Shown one piece after another: positions 26,282 to 35,100 of a DNA stretch of 36,685 nucleotides; position 1 is the first letter of the stretch; each line of letters starts with the position of its first letter. The stretch is from an archaeon (GTDB lineage: Archaea; Thermoplasmatota; Thermoplasmata; Methanomassiliicoccales; Methanomethylophilaceae). Location: positions 1 through 36,685 of the forward strand of contig JAKSHS010000007.1 in assembly GCA_024399275.1 (NCBI GenBank), read 5' to 3'. The translations under genes were made by a program, and so were the position numbers. The notes under the pieces are model-generated. The model worked only from the letters and a program-made list of their open reading frames with translations. It did not search any database and was not told the origin of the DNA.

Positions 26282-26542
26282 CTAGAACGGCCAGCAAGAC
26301 TCAACGCACCCATCTGGACTCAACGTATACGAGCAACAAACGGCCGCAATTGCAGTCACGGCTACAAGCGACACACAGCACTTAGCCCCGCAGCATCCAT
26401 AGCAAGACGGATCACCAGTGTGCGCCTTCGCCTCCCACGAGTCCTCTCGACCAGTAGGCGCCCTATAATTCACCCTAGCAAACGAATTCGACTGACCTTC
26501 ATAAATCAGCACGAGGTCTTTGTTGGATTTCGGTTCTCCCAT
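26282..26542 (-). CDS. Cysteine-rich peptide, candidate RiPP precursor
   Basis: This 86-residue peptide matches no family I know. The ATG at 26542 has GGTGA seven nt upstream. Residues 1-46 are polar, with charged leader-like sequence (MGEPKSNKDLVLIYEG). The last 40 residues hold nine cysteines (47, 50, 51, 55, 56, 69, 70, 79, 83), in pairs around a hydrophobic VSLVAVTAIAAV segment, ending CVESCWPF. Leader plus Cys-rich core is the layout of radical-SAM-modified peptides. The gene is 33 nt upstream of the SPASM enzyme and divergent from DUF5685. Local GC by hand count is about 54% over 26281-26520, well above flanking genes, suggesting different constraint or transfer. The stop is TAG. An alternative is an unmodified metal-binding peptide. 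Confidence 0.7.
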   Translation of the reverse strand: MGEPKSNKDLVLIYEGQSNSFARVNYRAPTGREDSWEAKAHTGDPSCYGCCGAKCCVSLVAVTAIAAVCCSYTLSPDGCVESCWPF

Positions 26543-26598
26543 CAGCTTCTCACCAATGCCCGTACGAGACATAAACAGCAGGTGCACATGTTAAAACC

Positions 26599-26611
26599 AT
26601 ATATTAAATAT
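26599..26611. promoter_or_regulatory. Shared AT-rich promoter element between the Cys-rich peptide and DUF5685 genes
   Basis: ATATATTAAATAT (within 26599-26611) is the only strong TATA-like element in the 89-bp divergent spacer and reads as a TATA box in both directions. On the plus strand it is about 27 nt before the DUF5685 ATG, predicting a leaderless transcript. On the minus strand, initiation near 26577 would give the peptide gene a leader of about 35 nt that includes its GGTGA ribosome-binding site. Coordinated expression is therefore likely. Confidence 0.55.
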
Positions 26612-26631
26612 TCCCATAAGGCAGCAAGCCT

Positions 26632-27552
26632 ATGTTTGGATATATCATTCCCATTGAAAATGAACTTTCACTCAGTCAAAAGGCAACATACAGAAACTAC
26701 TACTGTGAAACCTGTCATCATCTGAAGGAAAAGTATGGCTATATGTCAACTCTCACAGTCAATTACGAGATGACCTTCGCAACTATCTTCTTTGACTCGA
26801 TTTTACACAAAAACGAATTATTCCATAAACAGAAAAAAGCTAGATTTTGTATATTTGGACATAGTGTTTGCGACAAAAAATTAATGCATGAATTAGCGGC
26901 GTATACTGTATTAGCAATAAATAATAGCCTGATTGACGATAGAGAGGACAACACCCATTTCTTAAGAACAAAACTTGCTTTGTTATGTCTAAATCGTGCT
27001 ATAGTAAAAGCAAAAAAAGAATTTCCGAAATATGATGTCTTAATTCTCAATGGATACAAAAAATTAAGAAAAGCAGAACTTATGAAAGAATCAGATCCAC
27101 TTATAATGGGAGCATATTCAGCACAATCCATGTTGGACGTCTTTTCACTTATGTTAGGTAGTAAATTCAGTGATGGGCTCTATAAACTATTCAAAAGCCT
27201 CGGCATCTGGATTTACATTATGGACGCTATCGAAGACCTCGATGAAGACGATTCTAGAGGCACATATAACCCATTCCTCATAAACGACACCAACTTCAAG
27301 AACAAAAGGCAATTCATAAATGACAACGCTTTTGACATTGGAGAATTAGTTGGTGGTATTACCAACAATATTCAAAAATCATATCTTAGTCTACGTTCAA
27401 ATCTAAAATCTAACACCGAGATATTAGACAACATAATATTCCGAGGCGTACCACTTTCATCCCATAAAATTATCTGTGGCAATACGTCACCGAATTTAGG
27501 TTTAAAGCAAAGGATCAGTGAGACTATGTCTGCAGCAACCATACGATCGTGA
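26632..27552 (+). CDS. DUF5685 family protein
   Basis: This 306-residue protein matches DUF5685, known mainly from anaerobic Firmicutes: start MFGYIIPIENELS, CETCHHLKEKYG with Cys25 and Cys28, then LTVNYEMTF. Two acidic motifs stand out: LIDDREDN (residues 100-107) and MDAIEDLDED (197-206), the second followed by RGTYNPFL. Spacing of about 95 residues and the all-helical sequence resemble the DxxxD motif pair of squalene/phytoene-type prenyl synthases. That resemblance is my inference, and an enzymatic role is not established. The gene is divergent from the Cys-rich peptide gene with a shared promoter region. Transfer from gut bacteria is possible. Confidence 0.75.
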   Translation: MFGYIIPIENELSLSQKATYRNYYCETCHHLKEKYGYMSTLTVNYEMTFATIFFDSILHKNELFHKQKKARFCIFGHSVCDKKLMHELAAYTVLAINNSLIDDREDNTHFLRTKLALLCLNRAIVKAKKEFPKYDVLILNGYKKLRKAELMKESDPLIMGAYSAQSMLDVFSLMLGSKFSDGLYKLFKSLGIWIYIMDAIEDLDEDDSRGTYNPFLINDTNFKNKRQFINDNAFDIGELVGGITNNIQKSYLSLRSNLKSNTEILDNIIFRGVPLSSHKIICGNTSPNLGLKQRISETMSAATIRS

Positions 27553-27755
27553 TAAAGATTAGGGGCATCATCCATTTGCCCATCCAAGCCACATTTCACA
27601 ACCAAAAACGAGTCTAAAATCTCATCACAAAAATTTTTCTTATAAATGTTGTGCTCGCAATTTCATCACTCAAAAGTTCTGCTCAACCATCCAATAATCC
27701 TGACAGACAACTACGCTCGTCCTTCACATTTTTATGATGGATGCGGCAATCATAA

Positions 27756-27773
27756 TTGGTATCTTAATACCAA
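27756..27773. repeat. 7-bp hairpin upstream of the P-type ATPase
   Basis: TTGGTAT (27756-27762) and ATACCAA (27767-27773) pair around CTTA, and a run of seven T follows about 12 nt later. It could terminate the DUF5685 transcript, whose stop is 204 nt upstream. It lies before the predicted mgtA start site, so it is not obviously a leader riboswitch. Confidence 0.35.
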
Positions 27774-27818
27774 AGAACCAGAAATTGTTTTTTTATAAGA
27801 AATACAGCCTGCCAATTT

Positions 27819-27829
27819 GAAATATTAAA
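27819..27829 (+). promoter_or_regulatory. Probable TATA box of the P-type ATPase gene
   Basis: AAATATTAAAG lies about 25 nt before the GTG start at 27848. Transcription would begin at about the GTG itself, consistent with a leaderless mRNA and with the missing Shine-Dalgarno. This leaves no room for a leader-encoded magnesium sensor of the bacterial mgtA kind. Confidence 0.45.
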
Positions 27830-27847
27830 GTAATTGTCCACTATACA

Positions 27848-30565
27848 GTGACTAGCGATCTGTCCGATCCAGAAAAAAGAATAAAATTCGCTGCAGTGTC
27901 GAACGCCACAATATTGATGAACGAACTTGATAGCAGGCCTGAGGGACACTACAATGAAGAAGTCACAACGTCTCGCATCAAATTCGGCGATAACACAATC
28001 ACCAACCACAACAAATATATAATTTTAAAAAGGCTTCGCCGTGCATTCGTAAACATTTTTATTGTTTCCTTGATCACTATAGGTATTCTTTGGCTAGTGT
28101 GTTCAATTCTACAGGGAGAAAAGATTAATTGGGTATACATCTCCGTTTTAGCAACACTCGTAATCATTAATGGCTCCATGGTGTTTATACAAGAGACCAG
28201 AAGTGAGAATGCCGCCGCAAAACTCATCAGCATGGTCACGACAATTATTACACTTCGTCGTGAAAATGTTGAAATTGAAGTAGACTCAGCCGATTTAGTC
28301 GTTGGAGACATCATCATTCTAGATGCCGGAGATACAGTCCCCGCCGATGTTCGAATCATCAAGTCAAATCATTTAAAGGTAGACCAATCTGTCCTTACAG
28401 GAGAATCCAGTGAAGTTACAAAAACTGACACGGCAGTAGACGATGAAAAACACATTTTAGAATGCAGCAACATAGCATTTATGGGATCCAATGTCATTAG
28501 CGGTTCAGCCGAAGCAGTCGTTATCGCCGTTGGAGATGATACCGTTTTCGGTTTAATAGCAAACAAATTAACAAGAAATAAAAACGTAACATCGTACGAT
28601 AAGGGAAATAAAGCTATTATCAAAATTCTTACCAAATTAATGGCGTATACAATCCCAATAATCGCCATAATAATGTTAACCAGGGGATACCTTGACGAGA
28701 GCTGTTTTACATACCAAAATATACAAAACGCACTCATTTTTTCTGTAACTTTAGCTATCGGTCTCATGCCTGAAATGCTTGCAACCATTGTGTCTACTAA
28801 TCTTGCAAAGGGCGCCATGGACATGTCAAAGAAAAAAGTCATCGTCAAAGACATGACGTCCATTCAAAATTTAGGTGCTATGGATATTCTTTGTTCTGAC
28901 AAAACTGGCACACTCACCCAAAATAGAATCTCGGTCATGAGCTGTAACGATATTCACGGAAACAATAGTCACATGGCAGGTCTTTTTATTTGTCTAAATA
29001 GCAAAAATCTTACATCATCAACGAATCAGATTGATTGGGCCATCAATAACTATGCCGAAGAATGTGCGCTCGCAGATGAGTTAGAATTGTATCCGTACGT
29101 CGCAGATATTCCGTTTGACTTTTTCAGGCGGAGAGCAACTGTTGTTGTCAAACAAGATGATAAAGTTAACATAATGATCACTAAGGGAGCAACACCCGAA
29201 ATGCTTTCCATTTCAACAGGCTACTTAGATGAAAATAGAGAAATCAGAGTCCTCGACGATAAAACACGTAATGGCATTATGGGGCTTGTAGAGTGGTATA
29301 GCGAGAAAGGAATGCGTGTTCTAGGTGTTGGATACAGATATTTTCCTACTACGAAAAAGGAGTTTACGAAGGATGATGAATACGAACTTATCTATGTCGG
29401 TTTTGTCGTATTTTCTGATCCTATAAAAAACACGGCAAAAAATGCTATTGCGGACATGAAAAAATATGGTATTATTACTAAAGTCCTTACTGGAGATAAC
29501 GAATATGTTGCCCGCTACGTTACGAATGAAATCGGCATAGTATCTAGTGATGTTATTTTAGGCCCAAATATTGACAAAATGTCTGATAAGGAGCTAAGAG
29601 ATGCCGTAGAAAAATTCGATATTTTTGTTAGACTCACACCTAATAACAAATCTCGAATCGTACAGGCACTTCGTACAAACGGACACACCGTAGGGCTTAT
29701 GGGTGATGGAATCAACGATGTAGCAGCGATGAAAACTTCCGATATTAGTATTTCAGTTGATACCGGCACAGACATAGCAAGAGATACGGCCCAAATGATC
29801 CTTCTAGAGAAGGATCTCAATATCCTCAAAGATGGGGCCATAGAAGGAAGAAAAGTGCATGCCAACACTATCAAATATATAAAAATGATTGGTTCAGCTA
29901 ATTTTGGATATATGCTTTCTCTAATTCTAGCAACACTTCTATTCGATTTCAGCCCAATGGGCGCAATGATGATTCTTGTCTTCAATTTAATAAATGACAT
30001 TGCGTGCATTGCTATACCATGGGACAATGTCGAAGACGAATTTGTCAGAAAACCATGTAGGTGGGATATTACCAGCATTAAAAATACTATTTTTCGCTAT
30101 GGACCGCTGTATTTGCTAACAGACATCATAACATGGATGTTCATAATATTTGTATTATTTACAGTGGCTTCTACCCAAACTAATGAAGTTATCAGCGGTA
30201 TGGCAATGATTTTTGACAACGAAAACATAAGAAACACTTCATTTGAAGTAATGTTTCAATCTTTTTGGTGTATAGAGCAATACTGGGTACAAGTATGGGT
30301 TATTCACGTCGTACGTACTAACAAAGTACCATTCTTCCAGAGTCAACCATCGAAAATTTTGATAATAGCCACGATCGTTGCATTAATAATTGGCACAGGA
30401 CTTCCATTTATCGAACCTATATGGACAAATATAGCTGGAATAGAAGGATTAAAAATACCCCTATGGTCCCTCATCTGGATGCCATTTATAGCATGTGTGT
30501 TCCTTTCCTGCTCACATTTGATTAAAAGATACATGCTCAAAACATTCGGTTATTTTGCTTGCTAA
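27848..30565 (+). CDS. mgtA: Magnesium-importing P-type ATPase (MgtA/MgtB type, P3B)
   Basis: This 905-residue membrane protein is a P3B-type ATPase that imports Mg2+. The actuator loop VLTGES (182-187), the phosphorylated Asp351 in CSDKTGTLTQNR and the hinge GDGINDVAAM are all present. GLMPEM (305-310) in the fourth membrane helix matches the MgtA transport-site motif. Hydrophobic segments are visible at about 68-88, 97-115, 264-278 and 292-316, then a C-terminal set containing WVIHVVRTNKVPFFQS, typical of MgtA. The GTG at 27848 is chosen because it keeps the family's N-terminal region; an ATG at 27917 is the alternative. The gene is unlikely to be part of the peptide locus. Confidence 0.92.
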   Translation: MTSDLSDPEKRIKFAAVSNATILMNELDSRPEGHYNEEVTTSRIKFGDNTITNHNKYIILKRLRRAFVNIFIVSLITIGILWLVCSILQGEKINWVYISVLATLVIINGSMVFIQETRSENAAAKLISMVTTIITLRRENVEIEVDSADLVVGDIIILDAGDTVPADVRIIKSNHLKVDQSVLTGESSEVTKTDTAVDDEKHILECSNIAFMGSNVISGSAEAVVIAVGDDTVFGLIANKLTRNKNVTSYDKGNKAIIKILTKLMAYTIPIIAIIMLTRGYLDESCFTYQNIQNALIFSVTLAIGLMPEMLATIVSTNLAKGAMDMSKKKVIVKDMTSIQNLGAMDILCSDKTGTLTQNRISVMSCNDIHGNNSHMAGLFICLNSKNLTSSTNQIDWAINNYAEECALADELELYPYVADIPFDFFRRRATVVVKQDDKVNIMITKGATPEMLSISTGYLDENREIRVLDDKTRNGIMGLVEWYSEKGMRVLGVGYRYFPTTKKEFTKDDEYELIYVGFVVFSDPIKNTAKNAIADMKKYGIITKVLTGDNEYVARYVTNEIGIVSSDVILGPNIDKMSDKELRDAVEKFDIFVRLTPNNKSRIVQALRTNGHTVGLMGDGINDVAAMKTSDISISVDTGTDIARDTAQMILLEKDLNILKDGAIEGRKVHANTIKYIKMIGSANFGYMLSLILATLLFDFSPMGAMMILVFNLINDIACIAIPWDNVEDEFVRKPCRWDITSIKNTIFRYGPLYLLTDIITWMFIIFVLFTVASTQTNEVISGMAMIFDNENIRNTSFEVMFQSFWCIEQYWVQVWVIHVVRTNKVPFFQSQPSKILIIATIVALIIGTGLPFIEPIWTNIAGIEGLKIPLWSLIWMPFIACVFLSCSHLIKRYMLKTFGYFAC

Positions 30566-31112
30566 AATTAATTACTTATTTCTGTTGTTATAATTTAACA
30601 CAAAACAAGACAAACAGGATGGTCAAAACAGCTCCATCTTAAGAAGGCCATCCCCACCACCTGTACCTCAACTTAACTACAAATGAAAAGAGTTCACGAG
30701 AAGGAAAGGCCAAAGACAATTCTGAAAAGATAGGTGAGCCACCACAAACGTAGAATTAATTTTAATGAGAAGGAAACACAGGACATGCCCCATTTTTAAA
30801 CCGTAACTATTGATTGCACACATCATTTCTCTCTGCCAAACGATTCTCGAGCATCGTCAATACATTCAGCTTCATCATATGTCCTCCTAATGGACGGTAA
30901 AATATTCGCTTCACATCAAAAAGAACTAATACGACTTCCCAGACGTAACTTATCGTAGTACAGCGCATCCGAAGCTGTGATTTGGCAAATAGTAACATAT
31001 AGAATCCTTACCTCGACAACTTCACGTATCACGTTGATTATAAAAACTAAAAGTTACACCCGAACCCCCATATATTCCACCGTCAATATTTCTAAGTGTG
31101 GATTGCATCACT
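30566..31112. other. Spacer without a supportable gene
   Basis: This AT-rich stretch follows the P-type ATPase. One minus-strand frame of 63 codons (30807-30998) has no ribosome-binding site or known domain and I do not call it. Just after the ATPase, ATGGTC and GGCCAT-containing segments form weak pairings at 30620-30650, not enough for a defined RNA. No tRNA, insertion sequence or CRISPR repeat is visible. Together with the next entry it makes the longest gene-poor part of the window, suggesting decay. Confidence 0.45.
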
Positions 31113-31442
31113 TCAGCTTGACATCCAGATAACGTAACTCTCTTCCTCAGAATATTCAACAAAATCGGCGGCATCAACATTCCATTCTATTAAAAAATCT
31201 CCCACGTGCCTCCATCCTAAAATATCGATCCATTTTATAATACGATTGAAACGACAGTTAACAAAAGGCACAGTACCAAATAACCAACGATCGAAACCAC
31301 CCGTAGCTTTGCAAGAAGCGCAGCATCTTCTCAGGTATAGATGTGCGCCACATCAACCTTAACAAATCACATTATTGCTTGCAATGCCTTCTATATCATC
31401 AGCAAACCAGAATAGAAACACAATATTCCATGTATCGTGCAT
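31113..31442 (-). pseudogene. Frameshifted gene remnant, possibly acyltransferase-like
   Basis: Three minus-strand frames carry protein-like sequence in order. The first (31442-31359) begins MHDTWNIVFLFWFADDIEG and ends at TAA after 27 codons. A second frame has IPEKMLRFLQSYGW. The third, open for 79 codons from 31352 to its TGA at 31113-31115, contains FNRIIKWIDILGWRHVGDFL and ends in acidic EEESYVIW. The third frame has no start codon near its beginning. The pattern suggests one ancestral gene of about 110 codons broken by at least two frameshifts. The IKWIDILGWR-type segment recalls the end of GNAT-like acyltransferases, but this is only an impression. A TATA-like GATATAAAG lies upstream near 31479-31487. 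Confidence 0.4.
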
Positions 31443-31515
31443 CATTTCGGACATTCAATTACGATTCAACTAAATGTACTTTATATCCTAGTTATACAGT
31501 ACACATGCGGCGAAA

Positions 31516-31758
31516 ATGAAAGGTAAAATTCTCGTGATAACTATTGCCTTTGCGATAATCCTGCTATACTTTAGCTCCGGTTCGAGTGCTGCCTCTATAC
31601 CTAGTGATGAAACAACATGTAATAACCAAATAACGTTATTAGGGGCGCATGATAACAAACTATACGGAACTGGATGCAATAATCACGGTCAATTAGGTAC
31701 AGGAAACACTGACAATGTTCTATCTTGTACCAACGAAGCATTGGATAATGTAAAATAG
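31516..31758 (+). pseudogene. Exported RCC1-repeat protein, truncated after one repeat
   Basis: The 80-residue product begins with a clear signal peptide (MKGKILVITIAFAIILLYF, then small residues SGSSAAS), and residues about 41-68 read as a single RCC1 repeat: TLLGAHDNKLYGTGCNNHG followed by QLGTGNTDN. RCC1 proteins normally have several repeats forming a propeller, so one is not enough to fold. The frame ends in TAG, and reading through it gives only eight more codons before TAA with no further repeat. A TATA-like CTTTATATCC (31478-31487) suggests it is still transcribed. It is most likely the 5' end of a lost surface-protein gene, though a short secreted peptide cannot be excluded. Confidence 0.5.
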
Positions 31759-32140
31759 GCCACCCTGACTTTAATTTGCATATAAGTAATTCGCTTGCTA
31801 CTCTCAAGCCCCGTCATATGGCATACCATCTATAAGTGAAAAATTTTAAAAAAAGCAAACTCACTCATGAGGATACGCATGCTGGAGAAAGTATTTCCTC
31901 CATAACGAAAATTACAACGTACAGCACAAAACAACAAAAGTGATAAAAGAAAAAGTCAACCCCTCATCGAAGCAGTTCACAATTAACGATTCAGATATTT
32001 TACCTGGAAACAGTTGGTCTTCCGCCAATGTTTATACATGGATGCACTCTACACCCGCAATTGCCCAGTTAACTTCCCGCCTTAAAACAAGCACGTATTG
32101 TAAGAGGCTCGGTATATTCCGCAGACATGCTTTGTAGATT
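31759..32140. other. Spacer between RCC1 fragment and carB
   Basis: This is 382 bp with no gene that I can support. A plus-strand frame at 31940-32137 contains INDSDILPGNSWSSANVYTW, which looks somewhat protein-like and could be a leftover of the same surface-protein gene as the RCC1 fragment, but it has no ribosome-binding site and no known domain. A near-complementary GGAGAAA and TTTCCTCC pair at about 31883-31900 may form a small hairpin. Confidence 0.4.
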
Positions 32141-35100
32141 TTAATGCGTATGGTAATTCCTCATCGGGAGAACATTAAATTCCTCACTACACGAGGATTT
32201 AATCGCAGCCACCGTTGCATTAGCCCCGTTTGTGGTGGTTAAAAATGGTATTTCAAGCTCAACTGCTAGACGACGCAGCTGATACCCATCCCTTACAGCA
32301 CCCGATTTAAACGAAGGAGTATTAATAACCATATTGATTTTTCCAGATCTCATAAGACCTACCGCATTAGGTACCATATTCTCACTAAGCCTGAATACTG
32401 TAGTTGCAGGAATTCCGTGCTCTCTAAGAAATGTGGATGTCCCCTTCGTCGCATAAATTTCAAAACCCATTCCATATAATTCTCTTGCCGAAGTAATTAC
32501 ATTTTTCTTATCCTGGTCGCTAACTGTAATATAGACCCCTCCCCTTGCAGGAAGATTATTCCCTGCCGCGATGTACGCTTTATGACATGCCAAACCAAAA
32601 TTTTTGTCAATGCCCATAACTTCACCTGTAGATTTCATCTCAGGTGTGAGTACCGAATCTACTCCAGGAAGCTTTAGAAACGGAAAAACTGGCACCTTGA
32701 TAGCGTAATGATCAATTGTACGATACGTACACTCTATTCCTAAGTCCCTAAAAGTCTTTCCAAGCATAATCTGCGTGCCAATCTTAGCGAGTGGTATCCC
32801 GGCAGCTTTGGATATAAAAGGCACTGTACGAGATGCTCTGGGATTAGCTTCAATCATGTAAACGTCTTTTCTATTAACAACAGCCAATTGAAGATTCATC
32901 AATCCTTTAATCCGAAGAGCTAACGCAGTCTTTTTTGATATAGAAAGAACATCATCAATAGCTTCCTTACTCAGAGTGAATGGCGGCAAGACCATTGTTG
33001 CATCACCTGAATGAACGCCCGCATATTCCACATGCTCCATTATCCCCCCAACATAAACATCTTTCCCGTCAGAAATAACATCAACGTCTAGTTCAACGGC
33101 CTTAGTGAGATATTTGTCAATAAGAATCGGATGATTTTTTGATACTTTGACTGCCGTATCAACGTAATATTTAAGCTCTTCAGCAGAGTAAAGAATCTCC
33201 ATCCCACGCCCACCAAGAACATATGAAGGCCGTACGAGAACGGGATAGCCTATTCTTTCTATTATCCTACTAATCTCTTCAAGAGAGTATCCAGTCCCCG
33301 ATTCTGGCTGCCTGATACCAAGATTACTCATAAGTCCAGAAAACTTCCTTCTATCCTCTGCGATATCCATCATATCTGGATCAGTCCCAAGAATTTTCGT
33401 CTTGGTGCCTTTCAACGCAATTTTCAAGTCAACAGCAAGATTGACACTCGTTTGTCCACCAAATTGAACAATCACCCCATCAGCATTTTCCTTCTCAATG
33501 ACATTAAGAACATCTTCAAAACTTAGAGGTTCGAAATATAATTTATTTGCAATATCAAAATCTGTAGACACTGTCTCAGGATTATTATTGATAACAATTG
33601 CCTCTATACCCGCTGCCTGAAGTGCCATAACACTATGTACACAACAGCAATCAAATTCTATTCCCTGACCTATACGGATAGGACCCCCACCTATAATAAC
33701 AACAGATTTTTTCTCTTCATCATGGACTAGTTCACACACATCTTCGTATGTTGAGTAAAAATAAGGTGTCTTTGCCTCAAATTCAGCTGCACATGTATCA
33801 ACAGCCTTGTAAACAGGAGTAATTCCATGTGACTTTCTCATTTCACGAATGTCTCTCTCTTCCTCTCCAATGAATGAAGCAATTGTAGCATCTGCAAAAC
33901 CCATCTTCTTCGCTTCTTTAAGAAGGTAGGGTGTCAATTTTTCTTTTCGAATTCTATTTTCCATGTCAATAATGTTCTTAATCTTGTATACAAAAAAGAC
34001 ATCCCAACATGCAAGTTTTGATATTACTTCCGGAGACATCCCCCTTCTCAACGCTTCAGCAATAACAAAAATATGCTTATCCGTTGTGTGTACTAACTCA
34101 TCTCTAATTTCATCATCAGATATTTCAAGTTCATCAAAATACACGTTACCTATCTCAAGTGATCTTATGCCTTTAAGGATAGATTCCTCAAAAGTACGTC
34201 CGATAGACATCGTTTCTCCAGTCGATTTCATTTGCGTTCCAAGATGTCTATCAACTGTACGAAACTTATCGAAAGGCCATCTAGGTATTTTGGTCACGAC
34301 ATAATCTACAGAAGGTTCAAATGCTGCAGATGTGGTCCCTGTAACCTTATTAAGAATTTCGTCAAGTGTATATCCGAGAGCTATCTTTGCTGATATACGA
34401 GCTATTGGGAATCCAGTTGCTTTAGATGCCAATGCTGACGATCGTGACACACGTGGATTAACTTCAATGAGACGATAATCTCCATTAGAAGGATTTAGTG
34501 CGAACTGAACATTACATCCTCCCTCAATTCCAAGAGTACGTATAACTTTGATAGCCGACTTTTTGAGACGAAGATTATCTTCAGCGGAAAGTGTAAGGCA
34601 TGGAGCGCAGACAATGCTCTCTCCTGTGTGAATGCCCATAGCATCAATATTTTCCATATTACAAATAACTATACAATTATCGTTCCCGTCCCTCATAACT
34701 TCGTACTCGTACTCTTTCCAGCCAAGTACAGACTCTTCAATAAGAACCTGATGAATACGAGAATAGGCAAGTCCTCTTCCGCATATGCTTCTAAGCTCAT
34801 CCTCATTGTGAGCAATACCTCCTCCAGTACCTCCAAGAGTATAAGCAGGACGAACAAGGACAGGATATTTCCCAATTATTTCAACTGCTTTAAGCGCGTC
34901 TTCAATAGAGTTTACGCTTTTACTTAATGGAATCGGTTCCCCAATTCTTTGCATGGCCTCTTTAAAAAGTTCACGATCCTCTGACATCGCAATTGCATCA
35001 GGTTTTGTTCCAAGAAGTGTTACCCCATATTTTTTTAATATACCTGCATCTGCTAATTCCGAACAAATGTTAAGTGCTGTTTGCCCTCCCATGCCAGCAA

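Noticed and set aside
26177-26725. A 182-codon plus-strand open frame antisense to the Cys-rich peptide
   Set aside because: It is Arg/Ser/Thr-rich, overlaps three better-supported genes and has no Shine-Dalgarno. It arises from the GC-rich peptide gene on the other strand.
27553-27847. Possible magnesium riboswitch upstream of mgtA
   Set aside because: The TATA box at 27819-27829 predicts a leaderless mgtA transcript, so this region would not be in the mRNA. Only a simple hairpin is visible.
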